From Pirellulaceae bacterium (GTDB lineage Bacteria; Planctomycetota; Planctomycetia; Pirellulales; Pirellulaceae), in assembly GCA_023382975.1 (NCBI GenBank), contig JAHDXO010000041.1, positions 37,352 through 101,351 on the forward strand: a DNA stretch of 64,000 nt. The letters are read 5' to 3'. The position numbers and the translations under genes were made by a program. Positions 28,966-37,973 of this stretch are shown one piece after another. The notes under the pieces were generated by a model. That model was given only the letters and a program-made list of their open reading frames with translations. It had not been told where the DNA came from and did not search any database. Within the stretch, counting starts at the first letter, position 1, and each line of letters begins with the position of its first letter.

Positions 28966-29553
28966 TCAGGTCTGCCGCAGGTTCACGTAGCGCACGCTGG
29001 ACAGGTTCCGGGCGGCAACAACAAAGAAGTCGTCGACGTAGTCGCCGCTTGCTGGGCCCTCGGGCGGCGGCGCGGCGGATTTTAGCAGAACCAGTTCGTC
29101 CGCGTGAATCATCTCGGCCAAACGAGCGGTGATCGAATCGGTGGTGACCGCCCAAGTGGCCGGCAGGGGCTGGGGATGCCGGATCGCTTCCCACTCGATC
29201 ATGAACCGATCGGGACAGAAGATCCACACCGCCCGCTCCGCCGGGCCGGCCAACAGGCTTTGAAGCTCGTCGAAGGTTCTCACCAGACGGCTCTGCGGCA
29301 ACAGTTCCGCAAGCAACCTGGCCGTGACACGCAAAGCCTCGAGACACAAGTGATGGGATACCGACTCGCCAAGCTGGAAACGCGAGTCGGCTTCGCGCAG
29401 CCAATCGGCCAACTTGCCTCCGCCGGCCACCAGCACGTTCCGGCTCGGCGGTTGGGCGTCCAACCACAACGGCATGGCGATCGGCAGATGCGGCCATTCG
29501 AGCAGGCTGCCGCCCACCTTGACCACGCGAACCGGCGGCTTCGAATGATTCAC
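28966..29553 (-). CDS. mfnE: Amino-acid-kinase-family protein, MfnE-like
   Basis: 195 residues starting at GTG, whose codon overlaps the mfnF stop (GTGA). It is a compact amino-acid kinase fold: VVKVGGSLLEW at the N-terminus, NVLVAGGGKLADWLRE near 40, a late WAVTTDSITARLAEM and DELVLLKSA. In methanogens MfnE phosphorylates aminomethyl-furan-methanol phosphate in methanofuran synthesis; the matching gene order with MfnD- and MfnF-like genes supports the same role here. Probably feeds the methanofuran-like cofactor of the H4MPT C1 pathway. An ATG twelve codons upstream is an alternative start. Biochemical identity is inferred from family and context. Confidence 0.75.
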   Translation of the reverse strand: MNHSKPPVRVVKVGGSLLEWPHLPIAMPLWLDAQPPSRNVLVAGGGKLADWLREADSRFQLGESVSHHLCLEALRVTARLLAELLPQSRLVRTFDELQSLLAGPAERAVWIFCPDRFMIEWEAIRHPQPLPATWAVTTDSITARLAEMIHADELVLLKSAAPPPEGPASGDYVDDFFVVAARNLSSVRYVNLRQT

Positions 29554-30587
29554 GGAGAGATGATCCTGTGGGGTGAGGCGCATTGCTCGCTCGCCAGCAC
29601 GGCCAGCGCGTGCGCCGTGGCGACCCGCGACATCGCCGGGCCAAGACGCTCGGTGAGCGAGAGGATTTGTCCGTGGAAGCCACTCTTCTCCAGCATCCTG
29701 CGCATCAGGAAGTCGCCGTGGCCGGAAGCGACGATCGCCCGCGGCGGGGCGGGCATGGATGCGGTGACCGAGCGGTACGCGCAAGCCAAACGTTCGGTTT
29801 GAGCCGCCGCCGCTGCGTCGGCCATCGCCATCGCATCGGCCGTATCGAATTGCGACACGTCGGCACAGATCATCCGCGCCAATCGAGCTTCGGCCGCCTG
29901 TCGGGTTGCCGGCCGACCATCGGCCGTGTCGCAACAAACGGGATCCTCGGCAATCTCGTTCCGTATCAAATACACATCCCGCATCGTGGCGAACCACTCC
30001 TGCGCGGGCGGGCAGTCGCCGCCTCGGTACGGTACGCGATCCACCACCGCGCAGACCGGCGAGCGCTCGACACCCGTGTACAACAACTCGCCCGCCAGCA
30101 TCCGCTGTGTGTCGTTGCTGCCTACCGCAGCCGGACGACCGTCGAGCAGCGGAATCAGATCGCAGGTCGTGGACCCGATGTCGATCAGCAGCGCCGGGCC
30201 GAGGGGCGCGAAGCGGCCGGCAAAGGCTGCCAGCGCGTGCCAGTTCGATGCCGCAGCGGCGAGGGGTTCCGCGAGGGCGATTTCGACCGGCACCAGGCGT
30301 CCGTCGGTCAGGTAGACTCGAATCTGCCCGTCGCCTGCCACGGCTTGTAGGACTTGCTGCAGAATGCACCGGACGCCCTCGGCCTTGGTCGCAAAACAGT
30401 CGGCCAATTCCCCGGTCATCGTCACCGCCAGATTCCGGCAGTTCGGTGCCGAGGCGAACATGCGAGTCAACTCGGCTGCCAGATCCGCCGCTTGCTTCCA
30501 CAGGGGGAAACTCCGCACCAGAGCGAACCGATCGCCGTCGGCCAACTTCAGATTGGCTCCGCCGATATCAACCGCCAACCAATTCAT
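29550..30587 (-). CDS. mfnF: H4MPT-linked C1 transfer pathway protein, MfnF-like
   Basis: 345 residues of the hydantoinase/oxoprolinase-like ASKHA fold: WLAVDIGGANLKLAD at the N-terminus (phosphate-1 loop), LLIDIGSTTCDLIPLLDGR near 133 (phosphate-2), and a late VASGHGDFLMRRML. The family is the one described as H4MPT-linked C1-transfer proteins (TIGR03123-like); the archaeal member MfnF joins tyramine-glutamate and the furan unit of methanofuran. AGAGGCAAGT overlapping the mfnD stop serves as ribosome binding site, eight bases after mfnD ends. Tightly coupled to the genes on both sides. Confidence 0.85.
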   Translation of the reverse strand: MNWLAVDIGGANLKLADGDRFALVRSFPLWKQAADLAAELTRMFASAPNCRNLAVTMTGELADCFATKAEGVRCILQQVLQAVAGDGQIRVYLTDGRLVPVEIALAEPLAAAASNWHALAAFAGRFAPLGPALLIDIGSTTCDLIPLLDGRPAAVGSNDTQRMLAGELLYTGVERSPVCAVVDRVPYRGGDCPPAQEWFATMRDVYLIRNEIAEDPVCCDTADGRPATRQAAEARLARMICADVSQFDTADAMAMADAAAAAQTERLACAYRSVTASMPAPPRAIVASGHGDFLMRRMLEKSGFHGQILSLTERLGPAMSRVATAHALAVLASEQCASPHRIISP

Positions 30588-30595
30588 ACTTGCCT

Positions 30596-31651
30596 CTACG
30601 CTGCGACGCCACCAGGAAACGGGCCGTCTTCAATTCGGACTCGTCCGTCCGCGGTGAAGATCACGGTCTTGTCGAACCAAGCCAGCTCGATCCTCTCGCC
30701 CCGTGCCGCCACGAGCATTGTCTCGGCCAGATTCCCTTGGCACAAGGCACGCAGCCCAACGTAGGATGTCGTCACTCGCGGATTCACTTCCAGAACAACA
30801 TCCTCACTTCCGCGGGGATCCAGACCGAGGATCAAATCGATGCCTACGTACCCGCTGGCCGTCGGCAACGATTCCAAAGCCCGCAACGCCAAAGCCTGCG
30901 CCCGGGCGTTGAGTTCCGCCGTCACGGGCAACATGCCGCCCAAATATCGGAAGCGGCCATCGTCCGAGATCGTCTGTCGGCAGGCCGGCAGAGCAATGCG
31001 CCGGCCGGGACCGCAGAGAACCGAGACACTCGCCGGAATCCCAGCATGGAACCGTTCCAGGCGCATCGCTCTCGACACGGTGCCCAAACGGCTGGCCGCT
31101 CGGAAATCGGCCACGTACCGGGTGTCCATCGATCCGACGCCGTCCCTCGGCTTCAGCACGGCAGGATACGCGAAATCGGCTGGCAACGAATTGCCCACGG
31201 ACAGACTGCAGGCTTCGGGAACCGGAATCCCTGCCGCGTGCAGAACCTCGGCCGTCGCTTGTTTATCGGTGGCGATTTCGACGAATGCCGAGGCGGGACC
31301 GAGCAGCCGCGCATCGGATAATTCCGCCCAGGAGCACCGTTCCAGCAGAATGCCGTCCGATTCCGGAGCGATCAGAATCGTTGCGTCGGCCTCGGCTGCC
31401 AATTCGCAGAAAGCGGCACGCTCGCTGGCAGCATCGTGGACTGCACGGGCCGGAAGTCCCGCGAACAGCTCGCCCGGCAGACGGGCGTCCCGCAACAGAT
31501 CGACCTGGAGATTGGGCAGCACGGCGAAATCTGCGGCCAACGCTCTGACCATTGCCGTGCCTTCGGCCAGCAACGATCCGCTCGGTGCGCCGCCAAGACA
31601 CCCGCTAAGCGTCCCGCCGCCGGTCAGGTACTCGTACAGAAAGACCCTCAC
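30596..31651 (-). CDS. mfnD: ATP-grasp ligase, MfnD-like (tyramine-glutamate ligase type)
   Basis: 351 residues starting at GTG after AAAGGA. The N-terminus MRVFLYEYLTGGG is the family's diagnostic opening. The ATP-grasp core shows TDKQATAEVLHAAGIPVPE near 136, AVLKPRDGVGS near 165 (ATP-binding loop) and a late LEVNPRVTTSYVGL, the metal-binding Glu-x-Asn motif. MfnD adds glutamate to tyramine in methanofuran synthesis. The gene begins six bases after the lipoprotein stop and its binding site overlaps that stop. A role in cofactor synthesis for H4MPT C1 metabolism is inferred from the set. Confidence 0.8.
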   Translation of the reverse strand: MRVFLYEYLTGGGTLSGCLGGAPSGSLLAEGTAMVRALAADFAVLPNLQVDLLRDARLPGELFAGLPARAVHDAASERAAFCELAAEADATILIAPESDGILLERCSWAELSDARLLGPASAFVEIATDKQATAEVLHAAGIPVPEACSLSVGNSLPADFAYPAVLKPRDGVGSMDTRYVADFRAASRLGTVSRAMRLERFHAGIPASVSVLCGPGRRIALPACRQTISDDGRFRYLGGMLPVTAELNARAQALALRALESLPTASGYVGIDLILGLDPRGSEDVVLEVNPRVTTSYVGLRALCQGNLAETMLVAARGERIELAWFDKTVIFTADGRVRIEDGPFPGGVAA

Positions 31652-31657
31652 GGTCCT

Positions 31658-32311
31658 TTACCGGGTTTTCCACTGGAGCGTCGGTTTGCCGTCGGTACCG
31701 CTGCTGCTGCTGGCGGTGCGTGGCGTCGTCTGCTGCTGTTGCTGCTCGCTGGCCTGAGCGGTGGCGACGACCGTACCGGCCGGAACCGCCGTCGGCGGTG
31801 CGGGCAGTCCGCCAATCGGATTCGAACCGGCATCGGGAACGAACATTCCGGGTGGGGTTGCGGATGAAGTGACAAGGGAAGCATCGTTGACGGGCATTCC
31901 CCCGAGCCTTAGCTGTGTGCCGCCCGAGGAATTCGTGGTCTGTCCGCCGGAAGATGCCGGGGTATTGAACGAGGCCAGTGCCACACCGCCGGTCGCCGCG
32001 TTCTCGCCGCTTGCCGATCTCATGGCCACCGATTTCCAGGCATCGGCCGTCGAGGTCAACGAGGGGTTCGGCGGCGCGAGGGTGGACCCTGCGGGTTGTC
32101 CGCCGGTGGGATTGGTGGTCCCAGCGGGCGCCGACCCGGCGGGAGCGCCATTCGGCTGGCTGTAATACGGCGTATTGCGCGCAGTGCTGTTGGTGCTCGG
32201 CGGCGGAACGCGCGACGAGCCGTAGGGTGCCAGCACATTGAATGATGGTTTCGGCGCATGGCAGCCGGCCGAACATGCCAAAACGACGAGGGAAGCGGCG
32301 AGCCACTTCAT
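31658..32311 (-). CDS. Low-complexity lipoprotein
   Basis: 217 residues. The signal ends in lipobox LACSAGC, giving a lipidated cysteine near residue 17. The rest is Pro/Ser/Thr/Ala/Gln-rich and looks disordered (STLAPPNPSLTSTADAWKS, QASEQQQQQTTPRTASSSS). No known domain. AAGGGA precedes the ATG. First gene of the mfnDFE operon; the stop TAA abuts the mfnD binding site. Its link to one-carbon metabolism is unclear; it may just share the promoter. Confidence 0.8.
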   Translation of the reverse strand: MKWLAASLVVLACSAGCHAPKPSFNVLAPYGSSRVPPPSTNSTARNTPYYSQPNGAPAGSAPAGTTNPTGGQPAGSTLAPPNPSLTSTADAWKSVAMRSASGENAATGGVALASFNTPASSGGQTTNSSGGTQLRLGGMPVNDASLVTSSATPPGMFVPDAGSNPIGGLPAPPTAVPAGTVVATAQASEQQQQQTTPRTASSSSGTDGKPTLQWKTR

Positions 32312-32530
32312 TGGCAGATCCCTTTCCGCCTGAACCCAACGAATTGATAGAAGGGGGGAACATTACCGAGAAAACCAACGCACGGAAAGAGCAGTTGCTG
32401 TCCGACGCACGAATTTTTCGCGGCGAGCCACCAAGCGGCATGCCCACCGGATGGCACCAGTGCTAGCACGCGCTGGCATCTCGATCGCGCGGCTCAGACC
32501 CGCGGCCACGCGAAGCGTGAGCGACGATTC

Positions 32531-35500
32531 TCAACGATCTTCGCCGATCGCACGAATCGCAGCCTCGGCCGACTGGCGGTGCTGCGGAATGACCGATTCG
32601 TCGGCCAGCAACTGACGGTACACCGCCCGTGCGTCGTCCCGACGGCCCGCGGCGTTCAGCGTCTCGCCCAAGGCCAAGTGCATCGACCCTCGCCAGTAGC
32701 CGCGCAGCTTGTCGAGGTCGACAACTCCGAGCACGGCCAGTGCGTCGTCGTGCTTGCCAGATTTTCGCAACATCCGAGCGGCGCCCTCGAGGCCACGGAA
32801 GTAGGTGGCGCTGCCGGTGTTGCGGTCCGCCGAGGCGATCTGCTGATAGGCTTGCAGCGCGGCGGTGTCATCGCGCAGATTGCTCTCGCGGTTTCCGCCC
32901 AGTTCGAGCAAGATGTTCAACCGACTGCGTGGCTCGGTGGTCAACTCCAGGGCCCGGACCAGATCGGCTTCGGCTTGCGGCCCCGACCCCGTGCTGGCCC
33001 AGGCACGGCCACGGGCAAAGAAGGCTTCGCCCGCTTGCCAAAACGGCCACCGGTCGAAATCTTCGTCGCGATACCGGTCAATCAGTTCCTGGGACTTCCG
33101 CATCGCCAGCAGATTCTTCATCCGCACGGTGTCCGCCACGGGCGCCAGCGGGATTTGATCGGCCAAATCTGTCGCTCGAACAAAGTCCTGCGCCGCGCGG
33201 GCACTGGCGGCAGCCTGGTCCAAGGCGTCGGATTTCTGCAGATCGGTCAGTTTCCCGGCGGCCAGTTCCGTCCAAGCCGCCAACGCCTCCGCATGCCGAC
33301 CCTCGCTCGCCAAACTCGCCGCCGCGCGACTGGCTGACAAATAGTCGGTTTGCGAAGCGTCCGCCGAAAATGTATGAGATTGGCCGTCGTACAGGTGGGC
33401 AAACTTCAGCGGGTGGTGAAAGGTCGCCGCGCCGGTGGGCGAAAACGCCGAATGCTCCGCACCGTTGTCCCGCAAACGCTGTCGGCAGACGTTGAAGTGC
33501 CACGGCAGACTGCTGGTCGGTTTGCGGCCGATTACTTGGTGCAGCGGATCGTTCGCGTCCGACACCACCGGGATACGGATCTCGACGGTCCAATGATCGT
33601 CCGCCACTTGCGTGGCGACTTCGGCCTGCGAATCCCAACCGTACCAAGAATTCCGCGGCGCGCAGCGGTCCAGATCGATCATGGCGCCCGACGGACTGAC
33701 CGCGATCTGGTAATAAGAATGCGCCTCGGTTTCGAGCAGGATCTCAACCACGTCGCCGTACCAAATCGCCTGGTCTTCGCTCCGCGCAGTCCCGACGTTC
33801 AGCGGTTCGCCCTTCCGGTCGTCACAGCGGATGGCGAAGTATAGGTGGCCGTCATTGCCCCAGGCGGCTTGGAACGTCGTACCGAAAACCGGCCGACGAC
33901 CGGTCTGCAGTTCCCGCAGGTGACCGACGGCATGGACCGGTGCGCCCTGCCAGAACGCATCGTCCAGTCGGCCATCGACAACAATGCCTTCGGCGTCGCG
34001 GGCCAGTCGCAACTGGGGCACGGGACCGCGCTGCTGGGCAAGTTGCCTGCCCTTATTCTTCAGCGGTTCCAAGTAATCGGCGATCAGGGCCACGCGCCGT
34101 CCGTACACGGAATCGGCGTCGACCGCTTGCTGGGCAGCCAGCAACAATTCGAACGTGCGATCGACGTGTGCCTTGTCCTTGGTCATCTCCCGCCAATTCG
34201 CCTCGCAGTACTCGAAGAGCGCCCGCATCGGCTGTTCCGCGGGCCCGTAGAACAACCGGCAATATTCCTGGAACAGATCGTCGACGCTCTGCTCGGGGCC
34301 TCCCCAGTACATCCGCGCGGTGAAGTAGACCAGGAAATGATTGAAGCCGATGGCGTTCTCGGGAAAGTCCTGGCCGACGGACAGCCAGATGTCCTCGCCC
34401 ATCGAGATGCCCTTGGTGGCGTTGATCCCCGCTCCCGTCACGCGAGGAAGATACGAGGGCAGGTACCAGCCGCGGTCGGTGAACGGATAGTTCTCGAAGA
34501 CCATGATCGGATTGGACGTCTTAGCAACCCACCCCTCCCGCAAGCGACGGATCTCGTCCTGCTCGTCCGCCCGGTCACTGGTGGGCCGCCGACCGCCGAC
34601 GATGCAGACCAGCACGTTCGGCTCCAGTCGGTCGATCTTCTCCGGCGGTAGCGTATACGTGCCGTAGGCACAGTTGGCGATCAGCTTGTCCGGATGCGTC
34701 ACGCGGACTTCCCTCGCCACGCGGTTGACGAAGTCCCAGACGTAGTCGGACAATCGGCCACGCGAATCGCGCTCGGGCGTTTCCTTGCCCTCGCACCGCG
34801 GGCACTGGCAGATCGCCACATACCCGTCCGGTGGCATGACCGAGACCGCGTCGAACCGGTAATGGTCGATCACGGCGCGGGCGTAACGAACGGTTTCTTG
34901 AAAGAGTTCGTCGTTCGAGTAGCACAATTGATTCAGACGCTGGCCGGGTTGGTTGTGGCGTTTGCCGCCATACAGCGCGAACCACTCGGGATGCGTTTCC
35001 AGAATTTCGGGACGGTGCGTCATGGTATGCATCCCGTGCGGGATCTGCAGTCCGTACGGGTCGCGCATTCCCAACCGCATGGCCCACATCGCCGTGTCGC
35101 GTCCATGTACGCCGAAGCGGATGTTGAACCGGCGGACGGCCAAGTCGGGTACGACGGTCTGGTCGACAACGGGCAAGGGAATCGATGTCATCGACGGCAC
35201 GACTTCGCCCAGCTCGCCCGGCATGTACCAGCGTACGCCCAGGCTGTGCAGGAACCCGCAGACGGCGTTGAACGATCCCCGTTCGTCGAAATCCCACACG
35301 TGAATCGTCCCGCTCTTGTCGTACTGCTCAGCCGGCGGCTTGCCGAAGTCTGATGCGCGTCCGGTGTAGTGCTTGTAGAAACCGGCCATCGGATTTCCCC
35401 AGTAGGCACCAGTCATCTCGTCCCATTGGGCGTGAACCCGGCCGCTGACCCAGTCCGCATTGTTCCGCGGCCACGGATCGATCGGCGCAAAATCGGAGTC

Positions 35501-35848
35501 GCCGCCGATCAGCACCAACCAATTTTCGCCCGACACGATGCGGTAGGCGCCGTGTTTCAAGCCATCGGCGGAAACTTGCAGGCGATCCGTGTGCGGACTC
35601 TGCCCGACAAAGATCTTGACCGGCGTCCGTTCGTCCGGCTGCTGAACGATCGGCAGCCGCGCGCCGGAGATCTTCTCGACGTACGTCTGCAACTCGGCCG
35701 CCGCCAGCCTCACCGTGCGCGGCGGATCGGCAGCGATCACGATCTCGGCCCGCGGCTGCCCGTCCTGAACGATCAATGCGTCGTTGGCAAGCGATACAGT
35801 GCAAGAAACTCCGGCCAACACAGAAAGGAGAAAGCAGGTGGGTTTCAT
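32531..35848 (-). CDS. Exported DUF4838 protein with carbohydrate-binding-like domain and helical repeats
   Basis: 1105 residues. A Sec signal peptide (about 1-21, ending SLAND) is followed by an alpha/beta N-terminal domain common in glycosidases (RLAAAELQTYVEKISGARL), the DUF4838 central region near 250-560 with the phrase MPPDGYVAICQCPRCEG, a family-9-like carbohydrate-binding beta-sandwich near 620-815 (IVVDGRLDDAFWQG), and TPR-like helical repeats to the end. DUF4838 proteins resemble glucuronidase-type glycosidases and occur in planctomycete polysaccharide loci. AGGAG precedes the ATG by ten bases; an upstream in-frame ATG at 35956 would run through the REP-like repeats. Likely a periplasmic glycan-processing enzyme. 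Confidence 0.8.
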   Translation of the reverse strand: MKPTCFLLSVLAGVSCTVSLANDALIVQDGQPRAEIVIAADPPRTVRLAAAELQTYVEKISGARLPIVQQPDERTPVKIFVGQSPHTDRLQVSADGLKHGAYRIVSGENWLVLIGGDSDFAPIDPWPRNNADWVSGRVHAQWDEMTGAYWGNPMAGFYKHYTGRASDFGKPPAEQYDKSGTIHVWDFDERGSFNAVCGFLHSLGVRWYMPGELGEVVPSMTSIPLPVVDQTVVPDLAVRRFNIRFGVHGRDTAMWAMRLGMRDPYGLQIPHGMHTMTHRPEILETHPEWFALYGGKRHNQPGQRLNQLCYSNDELFQETVRYARAVIDHYRFDAVSVMPPDGYVAICQCPRCEGKETPERDSRGRLSDYVWDFVNRVAREVRVTHPDKLIANCAYGTYTLPPEKIDRLEPNVLVCIVGGRRPTSDRADEQDEIRRLREGWVAKTSNPIMVFENYPFTDRGWYLPSYLPRVTGAGINATKGISMGEDIWLSVGQDFPENAIGFNHFLVYFTARMYWGGPEQSVDDLFQEYCRLFYGPAEQPMRALFEYCEANWREMTKDKAHVDRTFELLLAAQQAVDADSVYGRRVALIADYLEPLKNKGRQLAQQRGPVPQLRLARDAEGIVVDGRLDDAFWQGAPVHAVGHLRELQTGRRPVFGTTFQAAWGNDGHLYFAIRCDDRKGEPLNVGTARSEDQAIWYGDVVEILLETEAHSYYQIAVSPSGAMIDLDRCAPRNSWYGWDSQAEVATQVADDHWTVEIRIPVVSDANDPLHQVIGRKPTSSLPWHFNVCRQRLRDNGAEHSAFSPTGAATFHHPLKFAHLYDGQSHTFSADASQTDYLSASRAAASLASEGRHAEALAAWTELAAGKLTDLQKSDALDQAAASARAAQDFVRATDLADQIPLAPVADTVRMKNLLAMRKSQELIDRYRDEDFDRWPFWQAGEAFFARGRAWASTGSGPQAEADLVRALELTTEPRSRLNILLELGGNRESNLRDDTAALQAYQQIASADRNTGSATYFRGLEGAARMLRKSGKHDDALAVLGVVDLDKLRGYWRGSMHLALGETLNAAGRRDDARAVYRQLLADESVIPQHRQSAEAAIRAIGEDR

Positions 35849-35885
35849 CGTCAGACTCGCTCCTAGATTGACGGGAAGACGGCCC

Positions 35886-35968
35886 GTAGCCGAATTCGTG
35901 AGAATTCCGACCCCGTAGCCGAATTCGTGAGAATTCGGATCTGTCTGAATTCTCACGAATTCAGCTAC
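35886..35968. repeat. REP-like repeat cluster, left of the RAYT gene
   Basis: Two direct units (35886-35908 and 35915-35938) share GTAGCCGAATTCGTGAGAATT; a third (35945-35968) is the reverse complement, with CTGAATTCTCACGAATTC and then AGCTAC. The direct/inverted layout is typical of REP singlets and REPIN pairs. The core palindrome is GAATTCgtgaGAATTC. Confidence 0.9.
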
Positions 35969-36048
35969 TACCGATCAAGTTATTCCTTCTCGGCACTGCC
36001 ATCGTAGCAACGAGTCAGGCCGTCGGTTCGGAGTCGCGAATACAAACG

Positions 36049-36576
36049 CTAGAACAAGTCCCAATAACCTTCTTGAAACGGTTTCAGGTCCGGGTAGCCA
36101 GGTACAAGGCAACCGGTGAACTTGTACTGGGCGAAACCATCTGCTGGAACGAGCCGTTTGCGCTCGGGGTTGCGGGCAATATACTCCGCAACCTCCTCGA
36201 ACGCTGACCTCTCCCTTTCCTCGTCGAGCAATACATGGTCGTAGGGTTGTCGCTGCAATTGTGCGTCCAACGCTGCCAGTACTGAATTCAATTGCTTCAC
36301 GAAGAACCTCATCGCGTTTCGTTGATCGCTGCCATCGACGATGCCCATCCAAAGCAGATGCATGTGGTCCGGCATCAGGCAGTAGATCGGACAGCACAGC
36401 CCGTAACGAAACATGGCGTGCGTCAGAATCTCGCGGAACTTGTAGTAAACGATCGGAATGAGCCAGCCGGTCTTTCGGTCATTCATGGTGAGCGACCAAT
36501 GCACATAGGCCTGCGCACGGTAGTACTCGGGCGCAAGTCGCTTGAGATCTCTGTGCTTGGATGAAACCTCGCTCAT
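36049..36576 (-). CDS. REP-associated tyrosine transposase (RAYT, Y1/IS200-like)
   Basis: 175 residues of the Y1 HUH transposase family: IYCLMPDHMHLLWMG carries the metal-binding His-x-His pair near 70, and the C-terminal EVAEYIARNPERKRLV is the usual closing helix with an upstream candidate catalytic tyrosine. RAYTs are single-copy transposases that mobilise REP sequences. Here copies of the same REP-like palindrome sit on both sides (35886-35968 and 36586-36707), the arrangement called a REPtron. No terminal repeats of an insertion sequence were seen. Divergence between units suggests older copies. Confidence 0.9.
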   Translation of the reverse strand: MSEVSSKHRDLKRLAPEYYRAQAYVHWSLTMNDRKTGWLIPIVYYKFREILTHAMFRYGLCCPIYCLMPDHMHLLWMGIVDGSDQRNAMRFFVKQLNSVLAALDAQLQRQPYDHVLLDEERERSAFEEVAEYIARNPERKRLVPADGFAQYKFTGCLVPGYPDLKPFQEGYWDLF

Positions 36577-36585
36577 GGCACCATT

Positions 36586-36707
36586 GTAGCCGAATTCGTG
36601 AGAATTCGGATCCCGCAGCCGAATTCGTGAGAATTCGGATCTGAATTCTCACGAATTCAGCTACGGGTTACTTTGGATCCGTCTGAATTTTCACGGATTC
36701 AGCTAAC
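36586..36707. repeat. REP-like repeat cluster, right of the RAYT gene
   Basis: Four units: direct 36586-36609 and 36615-36638 (the second starts GCAGCC), inverted 36641-36664, and a diverged inverted copy 36683-36707 with TTTTCACGGATTC. The last copy overlaps the stop codon of the sialidase-like gene (CTA at 36703-36705). Confidence 0.9.
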
Positions 36708-37959
36708 GGGGGCAATCCGGATCGCGCAATTGGCTGACGACCGTGCGCAGCCTCACGCGATCGGTGACGGGCCGGCTGGCGCGGACGTCCCGTTCGTCAA
36801 AGACGGCCATCAGAACCGCCCCGGCGCCCTCGACTCCGTCGCGGTTCAGTGTGTAGCGTTGGTGATCGTAGATGATGTAGATCGTGCCGTCGCCGGCTTG
36901 CACGCCGTCGGGATACGACGACTCGCGCTCGTCCAGCAGCAGACCTCCCTGCCAAGTCGCGCCGTCGTCGTCGGACACAAAGGCCGTCATATGCGACCGC
37001 GCACTGGTGGGCGCATCGTTGCGGACCATCAGCAGAGCGCCCGATTGCAGACGGCGGATGAAGAACCGCTTGCTGGCCACCTTCCCCCCGGTCATGAACA
37101 GCGTACCTTCGCTCCACGTCCTGCCGCCGTCGGTCGAGGTGCTCTGGGCAATGCCACCCGTGTTCCGCAGCAACATCCACAAACTGCCGTCGCGGCGCTC
37201 GATGATCATGTGCTCGTCCACCCGGGTGCCCGGAACGCGCACCTGCCCGATCCATTGGAACGTCTCGCCTTGATCGGCCGATCGGTAGACGTTGGAACCG
37301 CGTTCGTCACCCAAGTCGTGAATGAGCATCGCGACGGTGTAGGGCCTGAGTTCCGCTTCGTCGAAGTTGACGTTCGGAACGTTCGTGTTGTCTCGCCACA
37401 AGCCGACGGGCAGCAGCCAATCGCCGTTCTTCAAAACGGTGGGCTTGTTGAGCATCACGCCGTTGGCGATGCGCCGCGGCGCCGTCCACTCGGGTTCCTC
37501 CGCATCGGGATCGTTGGCGACGATGGCCCAGACGCCCATGCGACCGTCCTGGACGCCGGCGCTCTGCGCCCAGAAAAACCAGAGCCTTCCCGACGGGTCG
37601 ATCCATAGACAGGGATCGTAGGTATGCACGAACCGCTGTGCCTGGATCACCATCTTCAGATCCGACCAGGTGCGCCCGTCGTCGCCGCTGGTGGCCAGCA
37701 CCACGTAACTGGACGAACTTTCCACGCCGCGCGTGCTCTTGCCCGTGTACCAGGCGGCCCACAAGCGACCTTTGGCTGTCCGTTCGAGCGCCGGAACCCC
37801 CTGCGCCCCGCGATTGTCCTTGCCGTACTCCGGCCCGGGCGAAGTGATAACACGCGGCGGCTGAAGCGCCAAATCCGGTAGCGGCTCGGCCGCGACGCCT
37901 CGGCTCGCGCACAGCAGTCGAATCGTCAGCAGGACAATGGTCCAAGAGCGAATTCTCAT
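36703..37959 (-). CDS. Exported sialidase-like (BNR/Asp-box) protein
   Basis: 418 residues. A Sec signal peptide (about 1-24, ending GVAAE) precedes a six-blade propeller of the sialidase superfamily. Four Asp-boxes are visible: SGDDGRTWSD near 93, SADQGETFQW near 230, STDGGRTWSEG near 280 and SDDDGATWQGG near 330. Some active-site Arg/Tyr pairs are plausible (YDHQRYTLNRDG near the end), but substrate cannot be read from sequence. AGGAG lies seven bases before the ATG. The gene starts 14 bp after putA, so it shares that transcript. The stop codon lies inside a REP-like unit. Confidence 0.8.
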   Translation of the reverse strand: MRIRSWTIVLLTIRLLCASRGVAAEPLPDLALQPPRVITSPGPEYGKDNRGAQGVPALERTAKGRLWAAWYTGKSTRGVESSSSYVVLATSGDDGRTWSDLKMVIQAQRFVHTYDPCLWIDPSGRLWFFWAQSAGVQDGRMGVWAIVANDPDAEEPEWTAPRRIANGVMLNKPTVLKNGDWLLPVGLWRDNTNVPNVNFDEAELRPYTVAMLIHDLGDERGSNVYRSADQGETFQWIGQVRVPGTRVDEHMIIERRDGSLWMLLRNTGGIAQSTSTDGGRTWSEGTLFMTGGKVASKRFFIRRLQSGALLMVRNDAPTSARSHMTAFVSDDDGATWQGGLLLDERESSYPDGVQAGDGTIYIIYDHQRYTLNRDGVEGAGAVLMAVFDERDVRASRPVTDRVRLRTVVSQLRDPDCPR

Positions 37960-37973
37960 AGGGTTCTCCTTTT

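Noticed and set aside
32453..32469. Sigma-54-like promoter word TGGCAC...GCA
   Set aside because: No plus-strand gene follows; likely chance.
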